A stretch of 64,000 nucleotides of DNA, from contig NC_087066.1 of assembly GCF_963678635.1 (NCBI RefSeq), forward strand, positions 12,818,517-12,882,516, written 5' to 3'. Of this stretch, positions 41,597 to 53,320 are shown one piece after another (within the stretch, counting starts at the first letter, position 1; each line of letters starts with the position of its first letter). The stretch is from Symsagittifera roscoffensis. Its lineage: Eukaryota > Xenacoelomorpha > Acoela > Convolutidae. The position numbers were made by a program, and so were the translations under genes. The notes below the pieces were generated by a model, which ran no database searches, was not told where the DNA came from, and saw only the letters and a list, made by a program, of their open reading frames with translations.

Positions 41597-42631
41597 ATGT
41601 TGAGACAGGTCTGTGGTTCAGCTAGTTTCAGAGGTGTGTCGGTTGGTGTTGCCGCCTTGACCAGGAGAACCATCCATGTGACATCTGTAGTTGCTATCAA
41701 CGACTCGGGAGCCATCAAGTAAATTTACTCATGAAGCGTTTCTTCACTTGCTTCCCAAATTTTATAATAACTGCATTTTTGCAGAAACTGCGCTGATCGG
41801 TTTCGATGTCGATGCGAAACTTCAATATGAGCCCTCAAAATGACAATTTCAAAAAACTTGTGCGCAAAATTGATATTTAAATTCAATATAGTGAGTCAAA
41901 TTAAGATAAATAGTTGAAAATTTGATCTATGAGCAGTTAAGATATTCTCTAATTCGAGTATAATTCTGCTAGTTACGTCAGAAAATGTTTAGGATATTAT
42001 CAGTTTTTCGAACATATTTGTCCGCGGCACAATTGTCCGAGAAACAAAAGTCGATACAGCATTAAATTTTTAATCCGAATTCAATTTGAACGGTTTTGGT
42101 TTCCGATAATTCGCTCGGTTTTAAAAAAAATGTTAATACGAGTCGATGAACGTAGTTTCGTATTTATATAGGTCATGATGATTTTTTTCGTTTTTTTTAG
42201 CTGGAAAAGTCTTAAAATTTGTTCAGGCTCAAAGTTATTTTTTCGCGGTTTGACTTTTGATTTCTTTTTAAGTTCACATCATTTCCTTTGTTAAAAGGAA
42301 GACAAACCAACCCCCCTCAACGAAGTGAGAAGGAGCGATGCCGTAGGGTGTGTTTGTTTCCGTTCGATTTTTCCGTACCACAAGGAAAAGCTAATTAATA
42401 AGTTTTTTAAAATCATTTAGAGATGCCGGTGGGGCCATGTCTAAGAAGGGAGCTGTGAATGAAGACAGCTACTATAGAAAAGTACAACAAGAACAACTGA
42501 AGAAACTTAAGTCACTCCACAAGGACCACATCCAAGATGCCCAGATGGAGATCAAGAGACTCCAGTCTATCATTGACAGAAGCAAAGAAGACATAGAGGA
42601 GCTAGAAGAAGCGGAACAAGAGCTTAAGTGA
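41597..42631 (+). CDS. ATP5IF1: Mitochondrial ATP synthase inhibitor factor 1 (IF1)
   Basis: Two exons, 41597-41718 and 42421-42631, joined in phase with GT-AG borders, give 110 residues. The N-terminus (MLRQVCGSASFRGVSVGVAA...RRT) is rich in Arg and hydroxyl residues and lacks acids, as expected for a mitochondrial import sequence. The mature part begins near KDAGGAMSKKGAVNEDSYY, matching the inhibitory segment of IF1 (DAGGAF, then E-x-x-YF/YY). A long helix follows with heptad spacing and alternating charges, ending in EEAEQELK. IF1 binds the F1 rotor-stator interface at low pH and blocks ATP hydrolysis when the proton gradient fails; the helix forms the dimer. Length and order fit the animal family. 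The intron (about 700 bp) contains a dispersed repeat. Confidence 0.92.
42150..42310 (+). repeat. Dispersed repeat in the IF1 intron
   Basis: Shares GAACGTAG...TATATAGGTC, TTTTTCGCGGTT and TTTTAAGTT-type blocks with 35560-35700 and, in part, with 55915-55980 and (inverted) 54230-54350. No coding content. Its function is unknown; it is probably an old transposon. Confidence 0.5.
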
Positions 42632-42900
42632 AAAGAACTTTCTAGAATGTCCGAGAAAGTTCGAAAAACTTCTAGATTGAACAAACACACTAAACATGTC
42701 ATTATTGCCTCGTAATGGTTACACTCTAAATATTTTACTACCAGAAAACTAATTGAAGAAATTATAGAACTGGCGTTTTTTGATACTGACTGTCTAAACA
42801 ATACCGATCGACCATTGAGATAAATGTCGCAATGAGCTGTAAATAAGAGTGATTTTCTGCTGAGACTAGACATTGAAAGTGATACGTTTGGTAACGGATG

Positions 42901-42906
42901 AATAAA
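42901..42906 (+). terminator. Polyadenylation signal for IF1
   Basis: AATAAA 270 bases after the IF1 stop codon. A second AATAAA lies about 90 bases further on (near 42994). Either could serve. Confidence 0.5.
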
Positions 42907-43314
42907 TTGAATCTTGAGCACATTGCTGAACTAATGATTTTACATGCGAGCTTTGTTTCATTACTAAGTCCACTTTTTTCCAACCCAACTGGCAAATAAA
43001 AGTGCCCATTTAATGGCATCTTTGTTGCACAGTGTTGTCAGTTTAATAGCATGTCTTATCCACTGGCTACTGTTCTTGGATGTTCGAGGACTGAGGTTCG
43101 GTTCTCTGGCGTTTGTTTTTTAAAATTTTAAATATTTTTTTCCTGCCTTCTTCCATCCTTTTTACTCTTTGATGCACACTAAAAAAGCGTTTTTTGCTTT
43201 TCATTGCAAACTTTTTATATTATAGGGTTGATATTTTTCAAATTTGAAGGAAGTTCTAATTAGCAAAACTTGTTAGCTTAATTGTTGTGATAAATTTATT
43301 AACTAGTTTCAAAG

Positions 43315-43683
43315 ATGGCAAATGCTAACAATCCCGCTGACATCATGTCGGCGTTCGCTGTAGAGCACACATTTGACCAATACCTCGTGGCAATGTATCT
43401 GCAGATGAGCCTTAATCCATCAATTTCCTCTGTCTGTGACCCCTTGAGACTGGAACCAATTGTGCCTATTACAGTCAAGTTTATCTGCCACGCGGATTGA
43501 GATGTCGTCTGGCGTATGCGGTGGTGGCTTAAGCAAGCGTGGAATGGTAGAAATGGCTACTACGCCATGCTTGAAGAGTTATTGGAACCCAGAAACAGGG
43601 ATTTAAATTCAAAGCCTTCTTTCCAAACAATGTATATGTCATCAATGGAAGAATGTGCCCAAAGATTATTCGAGAAAAGATAA
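43315..43683 (+). pseudogene. 122-codon frame interrupted by one TGA, unrecognised
   Basis: An ATG in good context (AAAGATGGC) opens a frame that reads ADIMSAFAVEHTFDQYLVAM... to a TGA at 43498. It continues in the same frame (DVVWRMRWWLKQAWNGRNGY, then EECAQRLFEKR) to TAA at 43681. Base composition is more gene-like than the surroundings. I do not recognise the protein. The simplest reading is a pseudogene or a transposon relic with one nonsense change; an exon pair or UGA recoding is less likely. Confidence 0.4.
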
Positions 43684-43974
43684 GTGAATTATCAACGTAG
43701 AAAATAGTACAATCCGCTTCACTGAATTGAAGTTTTGCCCATTTTGCGCGATAGCTCAAAAATAACACAAATAACAAATTTTAATATAATATTTCCTAGT
43801 TTGATCAATTCTTAACAATAAGCAATACGGGGTTAACAGTCTCTTTTAAGCACGTGGCACTACCGATAACACGTGGCAATTCCGACCAAAAGTAATGGAT
43901 TTGATTACCGAAAAGGTCTTGTAATTAAAAATAATATGCACAGATCCATCGGGGGAAAGGTAAACCTGGAAAGG

Positions 43975-44361
43975 GGGCGTTCAACAGTGCCGAAGTACAA
44001 CAGTGCCGAAAAAGGCGCAAAATTTCAGAATAATTTACACGCATTTTCTAAAGAGCGGGAAATTACTGACGCTAATTATCAAAGAAAATCACTCCAATTT
44101 TGGCGCCAATATGTCTGCAATTGCAAATTAAACAATTATTTTGGCGCCAAAACGTCTAAGTTGCAAATTTTCTTGCTCAAAATCTAAAAGTTTTACTTAA
44201 GATTGAAAACGATCGCTGTTTAATTTTTGATTGCCGCACTTAATATGATGAAATTTATTCAAATTTTCGGCACTGTTGAACAAAGTTTTCATTTTCGGCA
44301 CTGTTCAACAAAGTTTTCATTTTCGGCACTGTTGTACTTCGGCACTGTTGTACTGCCCCCC
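43975..44361. mobile_element. MITE-like element with 8-bp target duplication and repeat-built ends
   Basis: TGGAAAGG flanks the element on both sides (43967-43974 and 44362-44369). The ends are ~40-bp inverted repeats, each containing two copies of CAACAGTGCCGAA (left 43983-44011, right 44318-44346; that 29-bp part is a perfect inverted repeat). Two further CGGCACTGTT copies lie inside the right end. The interior has two TTGGCGCCAA palindromes and no transposase. An 8-bp duplication is typical of hAT- or P-type transposons, so it is probably a non-autonomous member of one of these. Confidence 0.75.
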
Positions 44362-44369
44362 TGGAAAGG

Positions 44370-44839
44370 ATTGAAAAAGAACGCGCAGTGCAAAATGGAG
44401 AACTGGGTGGTTGGACAAGAGAGAAAGAGGGAGAAAAGAAAACATTTGGTGACTTGATTGTTTGTTAGTTTAGTTTGTTTAAGGAAATCTCTGAAATTCG
44501 AACCCTTTCACACGCTTATTATTTTACATCCTGGATTCCAGAACATTTGAAGTTCTGCCTCAGAATAAAGCGTTGAGTAGATCCATATATTTCCGTTGCA
44601 TGTCCTTTTTCAGTCTTTTTAAAATTTTTTCTATTGTTTCTGTGATTGTTCAAATTAAATGATAATTTCTCAGATGAATCATTTAAACTTTTCGTTCGTT
44701 GGCTTTTTCTTCCTTTTTTTCTTTCTTTTTTTCTTAGACTTTTTTACAAAGATGTTTTGCCAGTAAATAATTTCAAGTGGGTAAGAACTTGGCCTTGTTT
44801 TTTTAAATGAAATTTCAATAACTTCCACGTCCCTTCTTA
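44370..44839. other. AT-rich spacer
   Basis: No gene or named repeat recognised. A T-rich stretch with TTCTTCCTTTTTTTCTTTC is near 44710. Confidence 0.4.
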
Positions 44840-45250
44840 TTTGGTTTAGTGGTAAAGCGCGTGCCTTGGGATCTCAACGATGGGGATTCCCGGCTATATC
44901 TTGATTGTTTACGCTTACGGTTAGCAAGCGTTATCAAATCGGAATATAGACTTTTTTTAGGTTAACAACTTGTTTAACTGAGTCACTTAAATCATTTGGT
45001 ATCTTGTTTCACGATGAATTCCAGTTTCCAAGCGTCTGCGGCACACTTTGTCTGGAGGCAACGAAACCGCCTGGGACGGCAAAGGTCCTGGGTTCGAATC
45101 TGACCAGTACCTGTTTTTTTTTTTTGAAACGGGAAATTCTGTTTCAAAAAAATTGTCGGCTTATTATTTGTCTGCTGATGTTTTGTCGGCTTAGCTGCCA
45201 CATCTTGGAATTTTTTTGCTGCATGCAGTTTTTATTGTAGTTGTTTTTTA
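44840..45250 (+). repeat. tRNA-like SINE modules (copy 2)
   Basis: First a D-arm-like TTTAGTGGTAAAGCGCGTGCC with GGGGATTCCCGGC (44845-44895). Then the shared hairpin and TATAGACTTTTTTTAGGTTAA (44907-44965), and a second tRNA-like part (about 45043-45108) with B-box GGGTTCGAATC. The tail carries TTGTCGGCTTA twice. Neither tRNA-like part folds into a complete cloverleaf. Confidence 0.55.
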
Positions 45251-48026
45251 TGCTTTCATTTACTTCTGCACTTTGTAATTCTGCTAGTCTTGACTTCGTA
45301 GATTTTGCTTTTATTATTGTTTTTCGCTCAAACTATTTTTCGGCCTAAATGATTTCGGTTTATAATTTATCGGCTCACTCACCTAATTTTGGGCCGCTCA
45401 AGGGAACCATAATTTTTATGCTTTCCTCCGAATTGCACAGAATAGAAATTATAGTTCAAAGTTTTTTATGACACCATTTTTATTTTCGCTCAAAAATTGT
45501 TTTTGATTTTTCATTAAACGCCGTCGAATGTAATTCTGACGTGTTTTCCTCAAATAGAGCATCATTTCAGACAATGTTTTGAAGTTTTTAAGTTGTGGTT
45601 TCTTCGAAAGTTTTGTCTTTGTACTTAATTGCTTCCTTTCCTTTCCTGTCTGCTAGCTTGCAATGCTAATTTTTGTGGTATCCCAAATGGTGCGAAGCTA
45701 TCGAACTATCGTTTGTCGAATTGTCGAACTATCGTTTGTCTTTTTGTTTTTGCCGGTGTACTTCCTAAAGAATGGTCTTTTCTTTTTATTTAAGCAATTT
45801 TAATTAAATTTAAATTGTCATGCAAATTGTAAATCTGCGAACTCTGATTTTATATTTTCCGCTGAATTTTTTAAATAACTTAAATGGTTTCGGATCGTGC
45901 TATGTCGGCTTAGTTACGTTATTTTGTTTGAGGGCAAACAGATTTGGTAGATTCGTGTGTTTCAATATAGGTGCGCTTCGAGTTTTAAAACTATATAGTT
46001 CAAACAGTTTGATAAGTTTTGTTTTGTGCCCAACGGGCGTCCAATCAAGTATTTTCGGCTTATGTGCCGCTCAGTTTATGCATTTAAATGCTTGTGTAAC
46101 GCTATTGATTGTATTTATTGACGTGTTTTCCCCTAGTTAAACATAAGTCGAGTCAAACGAATGAAGTTTTGTAGATTAAAAAAAAACAACTTTCGACTTA
46201 GTGTCTTTCGTCTGGTTTTCTTTCCGCGAGTTTGCAATGCTAGGTTTGTGTTTTACCGCAAGTCTTGCCAACTTCTGATTTCACTTGGTTTGTAATTCTG
46301 AGTTCATTGCAAGTCATTTGTGCCACTAAAAAACGGCAGAATTTCTTTTTCGCATAAAACGTTGAGGTCCTTTTCCGTGCTAATTGCACAGTAAACATTT
46401 GATTTTTTTGAGATGTTTGAATTGCAGACTTTCTGATTTATAGCTGTGTCATATTAGTCAGAAGTGAAGCTTCTAAAAGAAAATGTAGATTTTTTTCACT
46501 CAATTTGTACTGCATTAGTTGAAGAGCAAAGACGTCATACAAATACGTCACTTCGTCTGAATAGTTTAGCTTAAATTGAAGCTTTTGAAGCTCTTATCCA
46601 GCTTAAGACTTCTTTAATCTGCAAAGAATATAAAAACTGAAAATGAAAGCAAAATTGGGTGAAAAAGTGAATCCGAATTCAGAAATGAATTTTTAATGAA
46701 GCTTTCAAACCCACGCATTTTTGATGCCAAAGAAATTGGCCAAAAAAAGATAAATCTAATTTTGGATGTTTGTCAGTTGAGAAAAAGGACGCCAATGCCA
46801 ATAAAAGATAATTGGATTGTACTGTTTTTTATTATGTTTTCACTTCCGCCGTTTTTTGATTAATCTATTTTTATGTTTTTCTAAGTTATAAGGCTGAAAT
46901 GGAATGAAAAGAAACTTTCAATGAAGGCGTCCTAGCGCATATCCGCTGATGATGTGTTGTTTTTGCGCGCAAGTAAGTGGAATAAAGGATAGTTTTTTAT
47001 CCCATCCCTGTATCTCGTCAAGCATAAACGTATACGTCTATTCTCCCCCTGAACAAAATGATTGCCTCCAATTTTCATGTTTCCTTGCTACTAGTGTTAA
47101 GTCTTGCTTGATTTAACAACCCCATTTTCATTTTCCACACGTAAGAGTATAAAAGTTGCAATTAGAATTCAAATGCGGCTACAGGTTCTTTGATATCTTT
47201 TTTAATTTCCTTAGAAACGTAGTCAATTTTGATTATAATTAAATAAACAATGTCAAGATGGCTCAGTTTAACTGACTTCACTATAAAAAATAACTTTATA
47301 TTGCCAACCAAAAACGATATTACTTTTTTATCTGAATGTTTCGTCATATTCAAAAGCATTTGCAGTCTAAAACTTTTCAATTAGTGTTAACGGTAAAATG
47401 GAACTGATGAATTTGGTCGAGTGTTTCTTCCAATTTCTTAACCGTCTTCTAAAGTTGCAAATTATAAGGGATAGAATATCTTCTAGTTCGCTCGTCAATT
47501 AGGTAGAAACCAGAATCATTCATGCATGCTCAGAGTTTGTTCTGCAGGTATAAAAATCCCATTTCTCAGATTAAACAAGGTATTGCTTTCATTAGCTGAA
47601 AAACTATATGGGGTAAGCACTTAAATCTCTAATGCTTTCAACAATGGTTTAGTTTCATCTTTTCGATAAAAATTGTGCGTCACTGTTGTGGTGAAGTGAA
47701 TTAACATTCGGCAATTGTTACAAGGAGTTCTTGTTGAGTTTGTACGAACTGAAAATCATGCTTCATAATTGAAACGTTGCACTGTGTAATGATGCTCTCA
47801 AGTCTTAAAGGAAGTTTTCAAGTTCAAATTTTATGCTGAAAACGGACGAGTATGAAAATAACAGTGACATGGCTGCTTTGAGTTCTCACACTACTACTAA
47901 TGCGGTTTTTGTCCGTTTTCCCACTGCGACGGGGTTGGACATTCGAAAAGTGTATAAGTAATAGTATTTCTGGATAGCCTGACCAGTTCCAGCATTCAGA
48001 TGAGGGCATTCTGAATAGCATTTAAG
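45251..48026. other. AT-rich intergenic region
   Basis: Short frames only. Phrases of the type GTCGGCTTAG near 45900 and 46060 resemble the SINE tails, so part of the region may be very old SINE material. No gene is recognised. Confidence 0.4.
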
Positions 48027-48029
48027 CTA

Positions 48030-50600
48030 TTTAATGGAAGATAATACCTTTTCCCATGCCAACCGATCAAGGTAGTATGTGTGTACAAGGCTTAAACTAA
48101 TAAGTTTCCATTTAACACAATCGATCCAGCGTTTTTTAAGTCTTCCTGCTAGTCTTTTCCTTGGGACTAAAACACGGACCGTTGATTTTAGCGCATGGTC
48201 GTTTTCTCTTTGTTGAACTTGGCCAAACCATCGTACGCGTGATCGCGCTTGTGGCCTGAAAAGATCAATAAGAACTGTCAGTTTAATTACTGCATCGTTA
48301 GTAACTCTATCTTTAAATGTGACTCCCGTGATCCTACCCAGAGATTTCATATCAGCACTCTTAAAAGAGCTGGATATCGCCTTAGTCTGCGCCCAGTTTT
48401 CAGAGCTAAACATCAGAACTGGCCGGAGACAAGCTCTTTATATATGACACCTTGTAATCAAGCAAATTCTTTTATAGAGCAGCGGAGGCGCAATCTGCCG
48501 CCATTTTGTCCAGAACGCTGCGATTTTGTCCGATGATGTAATTATTGCATCACTTCCACTGAAAATCATGTAACCGAGAGAGCAGAACTCTTTGACGGTG
48601 TGCAAGGTTTCAGACTGATTGATCCGTAGAGTAGCATTCTGATTTGAGCAATAAGTGGAAATACTATTGCAAATTAGACAACTATAATTACTTGTTGGCT
48701 TAAGTTCTTTCCTCAGACAGCTGCATTTTAGTGCATGCATTGATTACGTTTTGAATTGGCGACCAATTCCTTTAAGCAACAAGCCAAGGGAAGTTTTCCG
48801 GTGTTTCAGAAAAGCACTTTCGCCTGAAATCAAATGCGTTGTCTTATCCAAGTTAACTTTCAAACCTCGTTTTTGTAGTCTTGTTGCAAGGTTTTAAGTG
48901 CTCAATAAAGTGGGGTTCCATTTCCGCTGAAATCCCAAGGTAATCTGCATTTAGCATTACCCACGGTAACATGGAATTGCAGTTTCTCGTAGAATCGTAG
49001 TCTTTTCCATTACCATGACAAATAGCAATGGGCTAAGTGCCGGTCCTTGATGCACGTCTACGTTAATTTCGAAGTAACGGCTGCATCCCTGGTGCCGGCA
49101 AACTCTGGTGTTTGTTTCGGTGTACAGACACATTATCAATCGTATACCATTTTTTGAGAACGCTCTGTTGCGTCAGATCCCATGGGATCAGTTCTCAGAT
49201 AACACGGTCGAAAGATTTTTTGAGATGCTGAAATGTGATAGAGGGGTTTCTTCTCAAATAGTTCATTCATTGTCTAAACAGACGTCATCGGTAGTTAATC
49301 TACCACCCATGAAGCCAAATTGTGTGTCGCCTTTTTTTATCAATTGTCTCAGACGCTTTTCTAGTACTTCTAAGAAATATTCAATGCCTGTTCGAGTAAT
49401 CGGATGAATCTGTAGGATTCATATTCGAACGGATTGCCGATTACTTAACAGTAATAACAGTTTAATTTTCGCTGCAATCCAAAGGGATTAGACCAGGGTG
49501 TCTGACTTCCAAGAGAACTTCAAAAAATTGAGCAAGTCTTCATTCTCCGGCAAATTTTATCATGTCCGAAGATAGCGCGATTGGTCGTGGGTTTTTCTTC
49601 TTCATTTCTCTCAGTGGCACCTGGATAATAAATTATTCCAAAGTGCCAGCAATGAGGGGATATCTTTCGTTTCAAACGGATTTTTATCTCACATAAAAAC
49701 ATGGAGAAGTAGCTTTGCCACTGCGAGATAACATCTTGGTCCCAAGTCAGAAGTTTTCCTTCAGGTTTAATGAATTTTGATCTAACCACATCCCTTTGAT
49801 CATTTTTCGTTTGCCTCGCGAGGCGGCGTTTATTCAGCCGTGTCTCAATTTTCGAGAATTCTTGACACCATTTCTGGCTTGATCCTTTTCTAGCCTCAGC
49901 AAATTGTTGTTTTACGACATTTCTGTCTCCGATATATCACCCAGTCTTCTTCATTTCCAGATATCTGCCTTTTTTTGAAAAGAAAAATATATTCTTTTTA
50001 AGCATGTTTCTTGTTCTTGCGGGTTTTCCGGTTGTTTCGCCACATACGTTTTATTCTTCTAGCTAGTTTTGGCGGTGAATAGGAACTCCAAGATAGAAAT
50101 CACTAATAACAAGTCTGTGTTGAGTACCACATTCTTCGCCCTTCATAACCTTCTGCTTTTTGACAGAGCTTCTCTGCGTCGATCGTGTTAGAATAAAATC
50201 AATCTGGGTGGAGTTTTTTCCACTCTGAAACGTAAAGTAATCATCATCGCAACGTTTTTCAAAGAAAGTGCTTAAGACGGCTAGATTTTGTGACTAGCAG
50301 AAATTGAGAGTTCTCTGAGTTGTGAGTCCCAAAGCAGAAAGGGCCAAATTAAAAGTCAAATTCCCCACTCCAAGTTGTCCATTTAAGTCACCACGCAGGA
50401 AAGTATTTTCAATATATTCTTGGTCAGGTAGGGAGTCAATAATATCTTCTAGTGTGTTATAAAAATGATAGTTTTCCGAATCCTATCTACAGTGTGTTGA
50501 GTTCTCACGACGAGGAGACCAAAATTAAGGATAAAGATTAATGAAATGAAAAACTGCCCGGACAATCGCAATGTTCAATTAAAGTTCTTTTGTAGAGAGT
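48030..50600 (-). mobile_element. Decayed RTE-like LINE (endonuclease + RT)
   Basis: Read on the minus strand. The endonuclease part (about 50560-50060) shows GDLNGQLGVGN, FILTRSTQRSSVKKQKV and EECGTQHRLVISDFYLGVP, matching the end of an AP-type endonuclease. RT pieces include QFGFM with TTD near 49300, VHQGPALSPLLFVMVM (motif B, about 49000-49050) and LNADYLGISAE, where the YADD box is mutated. The C-terminal RVRWFGQVQQRENDHALKST and GRLKKRWIDCVKWKL (about 48100-48240) are the usual end of such RTs. Stops and frameshifts are frequent; the copy is inactive. Confidence 0.8.
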
Positions 50601-51229
50601 AGGTTAATCGAATGAGTTTTTTTATTGATTTGTCAGAACCCGTGTTTTTGCTTCAAAAAACTATTTTAAAATTTTTCACTGCTTTTTTTGTTCCTGGGAA
50701 GGAACTATGGACTAGGGTGCGTTTCTTCACGCGTGTTTCGTGAAGGATATCCGTCGGTGTGATGTGTCGTGACAAATGTGTCACTTAGCATACTTAGCTT
50801 CTTTTACCTAGCTGACCTACTTACTAATATACTGTTTAAGTCGGGCTTGTTTTCTTACCGACAATTTTCCCCTTGATTTGGATGTTTTAAGCGTTGTTTA
50901 TACAGTGAGACAGTTCAGATCGAGTTTACAGTCACCTAAGGCATAACTGTTTTTCGCAGGCATAGCCAAAAATGTTGTTTGAAGACGGAGCGTTTTTATA
51001 TTTGTCTAAGCTACTAGATTTTCTCGTACTATCTACACCAAAGACTGCAACTTTATAAAATGCATCTCATAACTTTTTTTCGTTAAACTCACGGGAGCTA
51101 GAGTCTTGTAATCGGGAACTATACTTTTTTCTCGTAAATAACTTTTCTTTCAAATCTCTTCTCGTTATTCTTTTCTTTATTCGCTTCTCTTTACCAATCG
51201 TTTCTTTTTTATTGAACCCTAACTCTTTT
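50601..51229. other. Spacer, possibly the 5' region of the LINE relic
   Basis: Contains CACGCGTGTTTCGTG near 50731 and otherwise AT-rich sequence. No coding frame is recognised. Confidence 0.35.
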
Positions 51230-52170
51230 CAGGTTCCTTCCCACTTGACCTTGAGGTAACGCTGTTACTTTTGCTCTCTAAGGTTTGGGGTTCGAGTCCC
51301 GCCGGGACCTTATGTTTTTCTAGCATATATAAAATTGAACATTATTCGAATTTTTGGACTTTCGTTTGTCTGCTTGTTTTGTCCTCTTAATTGTTTTATT
51401 GTGGAATTTTTTTGCAGTCAGCAGTTTTCATTGTGGATGCAAGTGTTTTTAATTTAATTCTGTAATTTTTAAAATTAATAGCCCTGACGATGTATATTTT
51501 CTTTTTTTTTGTTAGCTTTTGTTGGACTAAATATATTTGGTTTATACTTCGGTTCAGTTACTTTGATTTGTGTCGCTTCAATGGCAAAAAATGATGTTTT
51601 TTTTCTAAAAGATCAGGTGGTCTGTGTTGCAAAAGTTCAAGCTAATAAAACTTAATTGCTCACAATTTTTTCAACAATGTTTTTTTTTCTTTCGGCTCAA
51701 TTAGCGTCCATAGTACAGACGGTAATATAGAGTTTTGCGTTTTTGAATGTAAAGCGTTCAAAGTTTTTCTTATTCTCGACGTTTTGGAGCTCTTTTTGCG
51801 ATTTTTTGTACTTGGTTTAGTTTTTGTTATGCTTATTCTTATAACTTTAACTACGCTTGCAATTAGCAAGCGTTATCAAATCGGAATGTAGACTTTTTCC
51901 GGGTTAACAACTAGTCTAACAAAATCACTAGAGTCACTATGCAGCTGGCATGCTCACTTTCATGAAAAATCCAATTTAACGACTAGGTAAGTACTAGTTA
52001 CTACATGGTAGTTTTAGGAAGGACTTTTCACAGTTTTTTTTACAGAATCAGTTTTTTTTCGGCTCAACTGGAGTCTGCCTGAAGTTTGTCTGCCTTGTTT
52101 CCGCTTCGTAAGTTTTGTTGAGTTGCTAAGTTGAATTTCAAATGTCTTGCTTCGCATGTTTGCCTAGAAT
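51230..52170 (+). repeat. tRNA-like SINE modules (copies 3 and 4)
   Basis: 51248-51312 is tRNA-like: CCTTGAGGTAACG, then the B-box with its T-arm GGGGTTCGAGTCCCG. At 51853 the perfect inverted repeat CGCTTGC-AATTA-GCAAGCG starts the shared phrase TCGGAATGTAGACTTTTTCC and GGTTAACAACTAG seen in copies 1 and 2. The tail TTTTTCGGCTCAACTGGAG is near 52052. Confidence 0.55.
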
Positions 52171-52199
52171 TCCTGTTGGATAAAAAAACAGATATTATG

Positions 52200-53320
52200 A
52201 AAAAGTTTGGCTTTTTTTCAGATGCTTTGGAAAATTTCATCCAATAATTTCTCAAAAACCTTTCTGCCGATTTTCAAAAAGGGGTATCCATAGAAAAACT
52301 GCCTATTTTTTGTGTGAATAGATACTCCCCTGGTCTGTTTTTGCTTTACATTTTTACCTACAGCCTTCCAATAGGTCTGTGGGAGGAATTTTGACCGATG
52401 TTTTTTTTTTTTGTTGTCTCAAAAACTAACTCCCCTTCATAAGCGGCTAATTTTTTCGAATCTTTTTTGATTATTTTTCTAACTGTTTTTGAATCTTTTC
52501 TAAGAAACTAACCTACCAAAGTCGAGGTTGCGTTATCAACGAAGATAACGGGTAGTGAGGAACTCCCCTACATTAGCGGCCCCTCACAATTTTTTTTACA
52601 AAAAGTTATTGTCCTCGCAGAAGTCAAGTTTTTGAATTTTTGAGCGTTTTTTCTAAGGTTTTAGAATTTTACTGAAAAATACTTTCCCTTACCCGAGATT
52701 TTGGGCTCAGTCCAAAAAACGGGTTATGGGAAGCTGCTTTGCATGAGCGACTGCTCCCAAATTTTTTTTGACACAAAAAGTTATGGCCTTTGGGTGTTTA
52801 GGTTCAATCAAAACTTCAGGTTGGGTGAATCTCTGCATAAGCGGCTATGCCCAGTTTAAACAAAAAGCTATCATTCGCAGAAATGTCAATGTTCTGATTT
52901 GTTGACGTTTTTGGATTTTTGTCGATAGCCATCCTGCCAATTCTAATATAGTAAGTTTAATCGACATAAGATGTTATAGGTTGTTAGAAGCTAACCTTTA
53001 TAATTTGCTGCACCCAGTTTTTTTTTTTAGAAATTTGGACTTCAAACAAGTGTAAGTTTTGAAACTGACCGTTTTTTGCATGTTTTCACTCAAATTGTTT
53101 TCAATCAAGAAACTCGATTTCAGTAATCTTCTCCTTTTTACCGGCCACGGCCTGCTTTTAGCAGAAAGAAGTTACGAATTTCGGAAAATCACTTTTTTTA
53201 GAATTCTTTTGAATTTTTTAAAACTGCCATATCAAATCTGAGATGAAAATTTCTATCAAAAGAAGTGGTTGCGTAATTTTTTCCTGCAGAAGCGGCTACT
53301 CCTTATCTTTCTGTAAGAGA
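52200..53320 (+). repeat. Array of degenerate ~150-bp repeats (array 2)
   Basis: Units with the GCATAAGCGGCTA-type phrase occur near 52440, 52572, 52740, 52838, 53000, 53145 and 53288, with the same flanking segments as array 1 inside PAM intron 6. No coding capacity. Confidence 0.6.
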
